From Antitrichia curtipendula (taxonomy: Eukaryota > Streptophyta > Bryopsida > Hypnales > Leucodontaceae): 64,000 bases of DNA. Position numbers and translations under genes: made by a program. Positions 9,300 through 22,033 of this stretch are shown here, piece by piece. Every line of letters starts with the position of its first letter. The first letter of the stretch is position 1. The notes beneath the pieces were generated by a model. It ran no database searches. It was not told where the DNA came from and was given only the letters and a program-made list of their open reading frames with translations. The stretch lies in NCBI GenBank assembly GCA_951230915.1, contig OX579641.1:9796001-9860000 (forward strand). The letters run 5' to 3'.

Positions 9300-11058
9300 A
9301 TTTTTGACGGAGTTTTGAATAGGATAAGGTACCATTCTAGCACCGATTCATGTGCTGGTTTTGAATAGGATAAAGGAGCATTGTCGATGATGGTCGACAA
9401 TCATAGACTTTTCAATAAATGAGCGCAGTTGTAGATACGAACATTTTTAAGAGATGGGAGTAGCTATGATCCTGGAAGTTGTAGCGGAATCTGCTCCGGT
9501 GGTGCCATCAATAATGGCAATTGCATGTCCATTGAGGAGGGTGAAAGTGGAGTTAATATAGTGTATTTGCAATTGAATTTGAGCAGTACAAAATGCAAGA
9601 CGGTATTTTCTTCTTGTGGTTGAAGATGAGCCGCGCTGCTACTCAATGCTACTACATAGAGCGTAATATTCTGTCCCTAGTGTGGCCACGTAGTTTTTTT
9701 TTGTTAGATCTTTGGCTGTTGACTTGCGTAGCTTTTGTGTCTTTGACCCTCTTACTACTGTTCGCCTGTCTTGTTAACGTTATGTGGCTATTCTGGGTGT
9801 CACTTGGAATTGGCTGAAACAAACGTGTGTGTGTGTGCATGTGTCGTGACTAGCGTCTGATATTGCAGGAAGTTGATAAATGAATTAACCTCTCAAAATG
9901 GAAGTGACTGATTGCACATGGGTTCGGGGCTGCGCTAAGATATTTAGGTGCCAACACTAGCTCACCTAGACAATTTAGCTTCAATTTCTGCATAGGCTGA
10001 ATTCTGAGACCTTGGACTATAGCTAGCTTGACAAGATGATTTTGGATTCAGCTTTTTGCATGGTACTGTGGACAGTACATTCAAAGTGGGAACAGCGATG
10101 ATTGCACAAACTCACAAGGCCTGTCTGCTCAACAATCACTTCCAGGCAGGGTGTTTTACGGAATGGGCAAGTAATCCTAGTTTAGTTTGACACTGCCTTC
10201 CTAAACACAGAACCCTAAGCCACCCTTTCTCGAGTTTTGTTGGTACAATAAGGTATACAATTCCCCAAACTCCAATTGCATCCCCATTGCATCCCTTATC
10301 AACATAGACAAATCTTGGATGAGTATAGATAAGGGGAAGCAATTGGAACGAGATGGTTTTGGGTGTGCAGACCGTCGTGGTGAACCTCACCAAATTCTGT
10401 CGGCCAACTTTGGATTGAGTCAAGCTAGCAGTTCAGTTCCATCACATCGGGGGTTTCAAACCTTGCAACTCCTGCTCCGTCCGTGATTTGCAGGTTGGTT
10501 ACCCATACAAGGCAGAACATGGTGAACTCGCCACTTTGGCATGTATTTTGGCTGAAATTGCGGCTTCTTCTAGATCTGTGGGCCAGCGTTTGGCACTCTC
10601 TCTCTCTCTCTCTCCTCTCTGTGCGCGTTTGCATTTGCAAGGGTGGTGGCCGGAAGAAGGTACTGCACGCTCCCATCCCAACTCCCGAGGCCCGCAAAAG
10701 ATTTGTCGTGGGGGGACTGCAGCAATCCGGCCTGACGCGATTCGGATTTGGAATGTAATGTTCATCACCTTGATCAAGCCCCCTTGATGGAACATGTTAT
10801 GACACTTGGGAATGAAGGATTTGGTCCTTGAACTTGTCAAAGCCATCGTCGTACTCGGCTGGGGATGTGGTTGATAGGTGTGTCGGTTGGAGGGTTTAGA
10901 CTACCGGTATTAGAATATGTTTGGTGTTGTTTACTTGTATTACCACAAAACACTAGAAGATTCATTTGTGAGAGAACATGACACGAGACCCTTCCATGGC
11001 AGGCAAGCGAGCTCGGCAATGGATTCATTGCACCTACACCATCGGCCATGCTAATTAT
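9300..11058. other. intermediate-GC stretch, no recognised gene
   Basis: It contains a (GT)n run near 9825-9837 and a (TC)n run at about 10601-10616. Open frames at 10483-10758 (plus) and 10425-10846 (minus) overlap across the TC run and show no domain, so they are treated as incidental. Confidence 0.4.
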
Positions 11059-11060
11059 TA

Positions 11061-11316
11061 CTCCCTCCATCTTGAAATGATTGTCTACAATTTTATTATT
11101 GATATTTTTTTGAGCCAATTTCATTGACCATATTGTCAAAAAACATAATTAAGAAAGGTTCTAAATTTTATATCACTGGAATCAATGAAGAACATTGCAT
11201 GTGTTAATTGCAACTTAAATAAAATTAGCCACAAGGAAAGTATTTTTCTAACCTATTCAAAACGGCCTTAAAAAACATGACATTCAAAGTGGACAATGAT
11301 TTTGGGACTGAGGGAG
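11061..11316. mobile_element. Stowaway-like MITE (Tc1/mariner type), 256 bp
   Basis: The element begins CTCCCTCCATCTTGAAATG and ends, on the opposite strand, CTCCCTCAGTCCCAAAATC. Both are close to the plant Stowaway consensus terminus. It is flanked by TA on each side (11059-11060 and 11317-11318), the expected target duplication. The termini agree over about 28 bp (both continue to ATTGTC). No transposase is encoded. Confidence 0.88.
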
Positions 11317-11318
11317 TA

Positions 11319-13752
11319 GCATATTTAGACTATACTAGCCAAACCTATATATTAGGATAGGACACGAGATAAGGAAAATGTGCATGACGAATCATAGGAG
11401 CTCTCTAGTTTTTCATTGTGAATGTCGGATGAAATAATTGGATGGTATTTCTCCAAGATGTAATCCTTAAAAGACCAAGTGGTTGTTGAACGATCAACTA
11501 AAAATTTGGATATATTCTTGCAATATTAATTTTGAACAAATCTTTCTAAAATTTTGATACAAGGTGTGAACATGTAGTACTATCACCTTGTCGAAAAAAT
11601 AAATATTTTGCAATCAAGTACCTGGATCAAAAGTTATGTTGACCAAAGTTTTTTAAGCAAGGAATGTAATTTTGGATACAACATGTTCAAAATTCTTCTT
11701 TTATGTTTGAAATTTGGTAGGCGTGTAACTAACCTAATGTAGGATGCTACTATAAAAAAATATCCCTATGTTCAATGCAAGAATCTCACTTTAGGAGGAG
11801 TTAAAGTCTATTAACCATATTAGACAAGGTTAGAAAAAAACTTCATTTCTAACTTCAAATGCTATAATATTTCAATCTGCACTATCAAACTTTCTAAATT
11901 GTTTTCCACTCACTCCTGTAGTAATCTACCATAAGTTTATAGGGGTGATTTTTTATTTTATTTTTTTCATTTTTTCATTTTGCTGAAAAAATGATAGTTT
12001 TGACAATTTCTACCGAAATGTGCTCCAATCCTTTAAGGGTTTATAAAAATTTGGAGGTACAATACTTTGAAATTCAATTGGAGAAGATGCACCAACATCA
12101 TATGAAGTAATCAAGGCCAAATATGCCAAACAAGTGAAAGACCATTTAACACCAGTTTCAACCAAACTTCTTCAACAATTATCATTTTTTCATCTCAATG
12201 AATAATTATCCTCTTCTAGAAGAATTCCAAAAACACCATACAATCATTGCTTAACAATCTTATATTATAAGTGTAGGATAAATTTGGTGGAAATAGTTTT
12301 AAAATTAGATATCAACTTTTGGAAAAATTGGTTTTCCGAAAATGAAAAAAGAATTGAAATCAAAAGCAATTACATAAAATTCTATTTTAAGCATCTATCA
12401 AACTTTATTTCTTGAAAAAAAAATATTCAAGAATATTAAAAGACATTTTGGCATTTTGACAACAACAATGACAAAAAAAAACATTGTCATTATCCCTTCA
12501 TGAATTGGCATAAGGATTGACATGAAAAATATTATCTTTTTAGGGTGGGGTTGAAGCTTTTTTGAAACATAAATTGCTACATGAATAATTACAACTACTA
12601 GATACTCATATATCACATTTCTTACTATTACTTAACTCTAAGAGTCCAAAGGGGAGGTAGAAATAGATTTTGAATGACTTTGGTAAAATAAATTATAATA
12701 TGAGTAGAGTCTAGACATTAGATCTTTTATTTTAGCAAATTTATATTTCCTTTCCATCCCTATATGAAATCATTTGCAACCTTGCATAATAACCATGAAA
12801 TACCAAATCACCATGCTAATAGTATATTTTTGTTGAAAAATACACAAAAATTGCTTTTTCAATACACTGAGATATACATCATCTATTTCTTGTAGCTCTA
12901 GCAATAAACTCTTGAAAATATTTATAATCCATATGGATAGATGTTCTCTTTTTTAGAGCTTAATAACCAATAAAGTTCTTGAGCAATAGGGACCAAGGTT
13001 TTTCCAATGGTATTTGGACTAAAAGGAGTTTGTGAATTCATAAAAGTAACATTTGAGGAAGTTGAAGTAGATTTTTATTCAAAAAACAAGCCATTGTTAT
13101 AAGGATACTTGGATGTGGATGAAGGATGCAAAATATAGATTTAAAATACTATTCAACCAAAAGCATGTACATTTGTCTAAATATGAGTAATGTTATTTCG
13201 AAACCTTTTTTTATGCCAAGTGCACTTGTAATGAAATTAATATTTACATAGCAATAGTTACAATTTCATCCATTGAAAAAAAATACTCCTTAAAATATCC
13301 CCTCAAATTATTTTATTTCTTTTTAGCAAATTTTCACTAGAAAAAACCTCAATGGGAGCTTTTGAGCTCACACTATTCTATTACAAATCTCTAAGTAAAA
13401 AAAATCAAAGCAATCACCACCAAAATATTCTTGAAGTCTATATCTATCAGGGATTGTAATCATATCTTGATAGACAACTTGATTGATAAATGGATTGATG
13501 AAGGATGAATTTACACTAATAATACTCGGCTATCATTAATGTGTAAGCAAAGGTTGATTAGAGAACAATTTCAAAATGATTGATTTGAATAATGAATTCA
13601 AACAACTCCAAAATAATTAAAAATGTATTAGAATTAAACAACTTTAGTTGTTAAAAAAAGTCTGAGACTTAAATTGCTCCAAGGTGATGAAAATTGCATT
13701 GGAGTTAAATAGCTCTCAAATGATGACTAGTGTAATTGAGCTGCAAGTATTC
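11319..13752. other. AT-rich gene-free stretch
   Basis: No supportable gene. A 44-codon plus-strand frame at 12071-12205 and a minus-strand stretch around 12950-13070 read like eroded coding sequence, but have no recognisable domain. Confidence 0.4.
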
Positions 13753-13935
13753 CAAGTGCCCACTCTAGGTAGATGCAAAAGTATAAACCTACAGTGAAAA
13801 AACATTCTAGATGATGGTTTTGTGTTAAATCTGAATTATTTTAATCCTAGTCGTGTAACTTGTGTTAGATTTGCATTATTTTAAATACAAAACCATCATC
13901 TAGAATGGATTTTTTAATGTGGATTTCTACTAGTG
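13753..13935. mobile_element. foldback element with a CACTA-like end
   Basis: Inverted arms share CATTCTAGATGATGGTTTTG (left, near 13806-13825) with its complement near 13886-13906, and the similarity continues outward. The right terminus read on the minus strand begins CACTAGTAGAAATCC, which fits the CACTA/En-Spm terminal motif. The left terminus is diverged (CACTCTAGGTAGATG) and no 3-bp duplication is visible, so the left boundary is approximate. Confidence 0.5.
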
Positions 13936-15003
13936 ATGGTATTTGAAATTGATTAGAAAGTTCAAAATGAATGATTTGGGATGGAATTAGATAGCTTCAA
14001 ACAGCTTATCTTTTTATTAATGAATGGTCCTATATGAAATCAAAGATAAAACACTAAAAGCAATGAAAGTTTTAAAGTAACCTTTTCTTAAGGACATCTT
14101 TGAAGAACATTCACAAGTCACTTAAGATTGCTAAAAACATTCTTAAGCTACAACAATTTTTTAGGAACCTTATGTCATAATTCAAGGCCATCACTAGAAT
14201 ATGCAATCAAGTGTGTTATAAAATAGAGTGTGAAGGTGAATATAGCCATATTTTAGAGGTTTTCTTGTGGCAGAGTTTATTGCATAAATTTGATGGGTTA
14301 AGCCTTCTTGTATTATTTAAGTTTTGGTGAATTAATTCCAACAAATTATTGTTTTTAGAATGGATTGGATCATCACATTTCAATGTAAATTTAATTGTAG
14401 ACTATGAAAGATTTGTAACTAGAGTCCTTCAAGAATAATATTATAAATACACACTATTAGAAAAAAGATCTTTTGCCATCAAGCTATTGTAGTAGAGTTT
14501 AATTCCACAAGTCCATACAAGGTAGGGATATCTACAATTGACATTTTTTCAAATACTTGTAAATAATTTCTATCTTTAGATTATTAAAATATATATACTA
14601 GGAGTTTGTTGCTCTCTATGCTACAATGATGCATGACTAAAGGTTTAGGGGTCCCTTCTCCATCTCCATAGACTATGGCAATGCTAAATTTAACATAGAT
14701 ATTGAAGCTGCAAGAGCACGGTTAGTGAATTGATGAAAGAAAGACAAGATCATATGCGGCAATGCCAATCCACTCTAGAGCATAGAGAAATTGTAAATTA
14801 ATCTATGCTCTTTTTCCTCTATTACACAAAATTTTCACCACACTACATTGAAAATCTTCAAGCATAAGAGAAACAAAAAAATCAAAATAAATCATGCCTC
14901 CTATGCTTCAAATGTAACAAATCTATTCAAAATGCTAATATATTTGAAGAAATATGGTTGATCTAGAACATGATAAAAACTTGCAACACTAACTAGAACA
15001 ATC
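13936..15003. other. AT-rich stretch with a dispersed repeat
   Basis: A segment at about 14467-14520 (core 'cttttg.catcaa.ctat.gta') is clearly related to about 54257-54303, so it belongs to a dispersed repeat family of unknown type. No gene is recognised. Confidence 0.4.
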
Positions 15004-15452
15004 GATTCTTGAAGTCATCCTTTGGATGTTATGAATCGAGTGCAATGATGCAATATTTAATGACATCAAGTAACTTCCGGTCAAGCTTTTACAATGTATT
15101 TGGCTTGAGTTGGTTGATTATGACTATGTGGAATGGGAGGCAACATGCAGATTTTGTAAACAAAAACTTGCCCGATGGAAGGTAGCTAGAGGGCATTTCT
15201 AAGTTAGATGGACACTAAATCAATTGGAAGACAAAACCTCCATTGTTGGTTCTGGCTAGGATAGGGTGAGATGCCCTCCCCGGTAGGTACTGCGGTTAAC
15301 ATTGCAGAATCTCTTCCCTCTCTCTCTCTCTCTTTCTCTTTTGTTTGACTTTGTTACCCCATATTGCTTTGTGGTTGGGGTCTTGTATCTCATCATTCTT
15401 GCACTAAATGTGCCTTTTATTTGTATCAAATTAAATTAAAAATTAAAAAATA
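15004..15452 (+). mobile_element. 3' end of a decayed LINE (non-LTR retrotransposon)
   Basis: In one frame, with two stops, it reads ILEVILWML, IECNDAIFNDI and LQCIWLELVDYDYVEWEATC. This matches the LINE remnant at 32580-33330 (WIEQNNAIF, QCIWLGLVDYGCMDWDNTC). It is followed by a TC-rich stretch (15315-15342) and a 3' UTR-like tail ending in an A-rich run near 15430-15452. No upstream reverse transcriptase is seen, so it is 5'-truncated. The family assignment rests on similarity to the second copy, which carries the zf-RVT motif. Confidence 0.65.
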
Positions 15453-16610
15453 AATAGATTTCATTGCCAAAAGACTGGTAGAGTTCAACTCACGCCAATA
15501 AAGTAGAAGCACCTAAATTTGACGCTTATTCAAGATTTGCAAATCTTTGAGGGTAGCTACCGACGTAATAGAATGATTTGTGCTTGTTAGGAAATGGTTT
15601 AGGAAACCAACAAAATTGGTTTCATATTTTTTGGAGCTTGTATGAATATAATGCATATTTGTGGAAACAAGTGCGTAGATAGTAAACTAACACAACATTG
15701 GATACGGAAACACCCAAAAGCAACAGGGAGTAAGCTTTGTATCATGCTCGTTTCATTGGCCAATGCTAAACCTGCCCCCCATCACTATGACACATTCATG
15801 TAAACTCACCTGTGAGCATTGAGTCCACCTGTGCGTTACTTTAGGGCTTAAATTCTAGGTGTCGATAAATGACTCCTTGTTACATTTGGGTATTCCTACC
15901 TTTCATCGGGGTGGGCCTCAGACATACCTTACCTTAGCGGACAGACAAGACACCCACCCCCCTGCTGGAGGAGGGCATGTCTTTGAAATTAAATAGACCA
16001 TTTTGATATGCTCGATTCCATCCTGGTCAATGCCTATCTAAGTTATCTATGAGTCAGCTAATTCCAGCACTTCATTGGTTTCGTCATCATTTCATGTATC
16101 AAAAACAAATGGTAAACAAAGTTATCAACTGTCTCCCTGGGTGTCGAATTGAGTATTCTAGGCGTTAATTAAAGAGCTCGTTTGCACGATATTGGGAAGA
16201 GGGGGCTTGCTTTGAAGTTTGAGCCATGAGCCCAACCTCATGGCCTCATGCAATTGGGCGGATGAATGAGCATGATCCAATTGGGAACCTGGCCCAAACA
16301 GGGACGGTTCTGCGTTCTCATCAGTCCATTTTGAACTTCAATTGGGAACCACAATCCCATAATAACTGGTAAGAGCATCCACATACCCTTACTTGTCAAA
16401 CTTTGGCACACTCAAATTTTCCACCTAATTGTCAATAGCCTTCAATTTCTTTGTTCTTCACCCTTTTTCACCAAATACGACCCACAAATAGTGGAGTGAC
16501 CACTCATCAACAAGAAGGAAGGATAAAGCAACTAAACTTAGGATGAAGAGTGGTTTCAAGGGTTGGAGTTCTATGACACGCTAGGATTGAGTGAGCGCCA
16601 AGAGAGAATT
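15453..16610. other. gene-free stretch with a GC-richer patch
   Basis: A GC-richer patch at about 15750-16000 holds no recognisable coding sequence. Confidence 0.4.
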
Positions 16611-16618
16611 GTGAGTGA

Positions 16619-16747
16619 TAGGGCTTTTTTTTTGGGCGAAATTTCGCCAGACTGTCAGAAATCTGACCTATCTGGCTTCATCCCTCCAAAAACTGGCCTC
16701 TCCAGTGAAGCCAGCAAGGGGGACACAGGTCAAAAAAAAAAGCCCTG
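16619..16747. mobile_element. hAT-like MITE, copy 2 (129 bp) with 8-bp target duplication
   Basis: The element begins TAGGGCTTTTTTTTT and ends AAAAAAAAAAGCCCTG, flanked by the identical octamer GTGAGTGA (16611-16618 and 16748-16755). The sequence is nearly the same as copy 1 at 456-586. It contains the 14-bp perfect palindrome GGCGAAATTTCGCC near the left end and the pair CTGGCTTCA/TGAAGCCAG. The two copies with different octamers establish the element boundaries exactly. Confidence 0.92.
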
Positions 16748-16755
16748 GTGAGTGA

Positions 16756-19700
16756 GGCCCGTAATACATTTCATCCATACTTGAAGAGTGTCAAACCTAA
16801 TAGCTTTAGCTATACTTTTCTTTCTTCCCTTGAAAGTTTGGACATTCACTACAATGCATAAGGTAGAAGCACCCAAAACCTTTACTTTTGTGGTTGTTGC
16901 AAGATGCTTGGTTTCAATGATGATTTTTAGAGGTCAGATTGTTAGCCTACTCAAATAAAAACGAACTGGAGTTGTTATTGTTGTAATTTTTGGATACTCA
17001 TATAAAATTCTATGAATTTTCAAGTTGAAAGCATAAGATACCTATTTATTTATTCTCCCTATACTTTTTATATATAGACATTTGTGAATCATAAAATGCT
17101 CAATTTCCATTGGTTGTTTGTTCTTTAAAGCAAGTGATCTCTCAAATTTTGACTATGTCTATATTACAAAATAGGAAATGACCCATTACAATCTTACATC
17201 AACCCATGATATAATTTTTGCAATAAATGAGATTTGAATTAATTAGGTTGAGTTAGTGACCACAATCAATACTTTGGGTGATAGTAAAGGAGTTACTAGT
17301 GACTACAATAGGAACTTCCACCTCTCTAGTGTAAATTCATCATAAGTAATTTTTTTATTCCTTTATATCATGATCATATTGAAAAATATTGTAACTACTT
17401 TAGTTGGTAAGATAATCATTATACGTACACTTTTTGTTGGTTTGGGGATAGTCTAGAGATTCTTTTGGATCAATTGGGCAACAAACTTCAAAAATTCATT
17501 ACAAAGTCATACTTTGTCAAAATAAAATAAAATTTCAATATCTCTATATTTTTCACATAGTTGGAGTGAAAAGGTTTTATTATTTCATTCTTTTTTACAA
17601 CAATAGACAAATTTATGCACTCATAATTTTGACTTCACAACTTAGAATATGGGATTGCTACTATGAATCAATTTGGGTGGAAAAATGCTTGTAGACTTTC
17701 AAAATTTGTTCACAGCAAATGGTTATTGTTCTAATTTTTACAATCAATGCAACAAATTGAAATGTACCTTACATTGTGAGTAGGTTCATTGTGTAAGAAT
17801 TGTCAATAAATCAAGTCACAATGTAAGGTAGAGGATATTGTGGAGGTAGAATTTGGTCGTTGACTGCAATGCCCTTCATTTGAACCTCTATTTCACTTTG
17901 AGGAGAATTATCCTATCAAAACTACAAAAAGCACAAAGATGTTCCCAATGATGTTCTTGTGTAGGGCACTACGGCTTTACTACAAATCTAATTACAATAC
18001 ATGATAAAGAAAATTGTGGGAAAAAATAATGATTGTTGAATGAAGTGCCACTCATTTGGACTCAAACATTGCTCCAAAAAATTCCCCTATTAAAGCAATC
18101 CCTTCTCAAAGAAACAAAAAAACAAAAAACAAAAAGACATTACTGTGTAAATTATTTACAAACCTAATCACAATATGGGAATAATAAAAATATAAAAATT
18201 GGTTGTAGAGGCAAAAATTAGTTGTTCATATGGTGACCTTCAATTCTTCAATAATTAATTTATGGAGGTATAAAACCATCCAAAACTATGTAAGATCTAC
18301 TTCACAAACCTTTTTTTAATATATGACAAAGAGGGTTGTGACAAATGAATTAGACATCATGTATATTTAGAGGACAACCAATATTTGAAATGTAGAGAGA
18401 AGACAAATGTAACACACAAGTGAGGTGATATGAGGTACAACAATCCACGTGTAATATTTGTTTGGTTATGTTGGAGTTTATAGTCAAATTAAAACACAAT
18501 AATTGTGTTTGAACCTAAAATTTAAAACTAAATTTCTTCAAAACATGGTCAAGTAATCCTCATATAATTTGAAGACTTCAATCAAAAGGTATAGGCAAAA
18601 CTCAAAGAAAAGCACTGGATAAGTTTTAATAACCTTTTTCTAAATTTTGTCAATTACTTTGATTAGAAACGTCATATCACAAACGGCTTTTCAATTTGGA
18701 AGATAACTTGATTACCCACATTTACTTAGTTGACTACATTTTGAAAAAAAATGATTTTTTATATTCAAAATGAGGTCTATTTTTGTCACAAAAAACACAT
18801 TTTCACTCAAGATACTTTAGGAAAAATAATTATAAAAATCAGTGTTAAACTCATCATAAAATATATTTCAAGTAATTTTTTGTATACCAAAAAATTTACA
18901 ATGTTTTTCTATTATTAGAATATATCAACCCTTATTTATTGAAAAAATATTAAATACTTGGCATAGATGTCTCCCTATGTCCTTCAAATAAAATATACTT
19001 TTGTAAATTTTTTATTTTTTAATTAGTTTAAAAATAAATTTATAGATATATGGATTTATAAATTAGAATGTCTTGTCTCTTATTTATATTTAATTTTATC
19101 AATTTATAAATAGAATTATAAACTTATATTATACTTAAAGATAAAGATCTATTTTAATAAATGAGATTAAACTTCAAAGTGTTAGAGACGAAAAAATTCA
19201 AAAGGATATAGATCTATTGTATTGTAGATGAAATGACACGCAAAAAGATGGTGGACTAGGACAAACAATTAGGCTTTCAAAACCATTTCTGTAATAAAAA
19301 GAAAATGACTATCCACTCAATAGAAACAACCAAATAATATTATTATGGATCATTAGTCATGTGGTTTCAAATTTTAATGACTTCAATTATGTCTATTTCA
19401 AAATTTCACCTTATATTAGTCACTATTAAAAATCCAGAATAACCTATTCCAACCTAAAGGTCATCATTAAAATTAAAAATTCAAGTCAATATATGTGCAA
19501 GTTTAGGGTTAACAAGGGCTTTTCTACTCTTTGATCAATTAAAGGTTTTGACCTTTAGAGGCTTTAGAGACAAAAATATTTAGTGTGTTCTCACACTAAA
19601 CATTAGAGTCTAAAAGAATTGTTTCTGGAATTAGTTTTGAGGAAGGGACTAAATTTTTATATCCTTGGTACAGACAAGACAATGATAAATATTGTCTAAA

Positions 19701-20760
19701 ACTTGAATTGGAATCTCTACTTGCCATACATTCACAAGGAAAACATCAAAGAAACAAATACAACCTAGATTTCATTGTATGCATAGTCCCCGCCTTATTC
19801 TTGTTTGGTAATGAGGACCCCAAAATGCAAAATCAACCAAAGAATCAAAGTCTTGACAAGTCCACAAAGTTTCTTGAGACTAACTTCAGACCACCATCTT
19901 TTCACAAACGACCACTTATCACATTCAATTGGCTTCAAAGTTACATGATTTTTCAATTTCGTTGCTTCAAAATTTTATGACTTTAGTCATGTCTCCCCCC
20001 CAAATGCACCTAGTATTTGTCAATTATGAATACAAAAAATCACCTAATCATCTTAATATCATTACTTGAATTATTCATATACTCGAGTAATGATGTTAAG
20101 ATGTATACATTATTCAATCTATAAATAGTTATCAAAGAGTACATTGTCTTGGACCTTACACAATTTTGTATTTAAAAAGCATCACATTACAAAAAAGAAT
20201 GACAAAACTTAAATGTGTACCATTTGGAATCAAACTCTTCAATATATTAGCTTATATGTGCAAAAAATGACATGTATACCTTTGTAAGATCAAGGGGATA
20301 TTTACATAAAATTCTAATAATGTAGCCAAACATTATATTTGACAAACTTCTTGCATCTTAGCTTGAGGTTTAAGTTTGTTGATGAAAGTATTTCAAATCC
20401 ATATTGTATCAATTAATCCCTTAGATTCCAGACATGTCTTTTTTTGAAAACGCAGTTTTTCAAACTAGTCTACAAGTCATATGATTTCCAATTGTTAATA
20501 ATGGAAGTGCATTTGATGATGTTATGGTATGTTGATTTTGGAGCACATCTAATGGTGCATTTTGCAATCAATGTTTGTATTGAAATGCATACAATTGAAT
20601 ATTTATGCACTTTTAGTAACCTCTTCATATTTACAATCATGTAGAGATGAAAGCTTCATTTTTTTTAATGAAATAAATTTGGTCATGAAACTTGTCATTC
20701 TAACCTTTCCAATGACACTTTGCAAGGATACATACAATATTCCTTAAATTTTTGTTGAGT
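16756..20760. other. AT-rich gene-free stretch
   Basis: Four kilobases without a supportable gene. Short open frames (for example 19708-19980) have no recognisable domain. No transposon ends were recognised, though unrecognised degenerate repeats are likely. Confidence 0.45.
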
Positions 20761-20884
20761 TTTAAAATTGCAAATCGCAATTTGCATATGATTTAGGGCT
20801 TAGGCTTCTATATACCTCTAGATAGCTCTTTTTCATGGGTTATTTCTTTTTCTTTTTCCTAAATTGTAATTTTTGTGAAACTTC

Positions 20885-20999
20885 AAACGTGGCATCTTGA
20901 AAGCTCAAAATACACCACTTTTGAATTTTTCTATCAAATTTCTCTTAGCGTGGACTTAAAGAGTACAAACACCAAGATGTTTATTACTACCATCTTTAT
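20885..20999. repeat. dispersed repeat, copy 1
   Basis: The block around 'tcaaaatacaccacttttga' and 'tctatcaaatttctcttag' recurs at about 61785-61905 in the same orientation. The similarity covers about 110 bp. Its nature is unknown. Confidence 0.6.
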
Positions 21000-21680
21000 T
21001 TTGGCTAAAACTTTCATACTATTTTAAACATTTATACAATTACTATGATTTTTACAAAAAAATTACTTAAAATTAAAAATAATAATAATATATATATATA
21101 CTCTTTTTAATTATTAAAAAATAAATTTTAATTTTAGAATTTTAATACTACATGAGAAAGATGAATTTTTTTAAAATGGTGTATTGTAATATAGAAAATT
21201 AATGAAGTTTGACCAAGCAAGAACATGGAATGTCCTTTAAGGTCTTAAACTTAAAAACATTTAAAATGAATAGGCATGTGAAAATTCAAGTTTGACTTTC
21301 AAAATACCTTTGAGCCTTCCAGTGTCCTTTTTAGGTTCAAGCTTATTATGATGGCTCATCTATTTCATTTCATTTCTTTTAGGGATCACAAGTAGTATTT
21401 TCTCACAAACACCCAAATGATGCTAAGGACAAAGTGTTTGATGGATAATTTTCTTTATTATTGTAGAAATAGAAAAAACATCTAATGGTCCAAAAATTGA
21501 ATCATATTTGAGTGAGTACCTATTACCAAAGAGGTGCCCTTCTAGTAAAAGACTTTGAGGCCATCTAATTTTTTTTGATGGATGAATTAATTATCCATTG
21601 TAGTAACAAAAAAAATTCACCTATCCATCCAATAATCGGAGCAATTTTTGTGACTACCTTGGTCATTGTTGACCACATAC
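21000..21680. other. AT-rich gene-free stretch
   Basis: It contains a short (AT)n run near 21090-21102. Nothing else is recognised. Confidence 0.4.
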
Positions 21681-22033
21681 TTAACCCCTAAATGTCTAGG
21701 GCACCAAATTTTGTTGTAAACAATATTTTGAAGGTAGATTAAACTTAACCAAGTTTCTATTCTTAATAGTTTTTATTTTGAAAAAATCTTTTTGAAAGTC
21801 TAGTTTTAGCATCAAAAAACCAATTTTGAAAATTAATGACTATGATTTTCCATTCAAAATTTTGTACAAGTGTGTCCATTGCAAATCTTGATTTTCTAGT
21901 ATTGAGGATTCTTGAAATGAGCCTCAAATACACTAGATCTTGGAAATCAAATCAAATTAAAAATTCATTTTAAATCTTGTAGAGTAGATTTTGAGAAGCC
22001 ATAAACTGATTGGAATTATGCATGTTATGCCCT

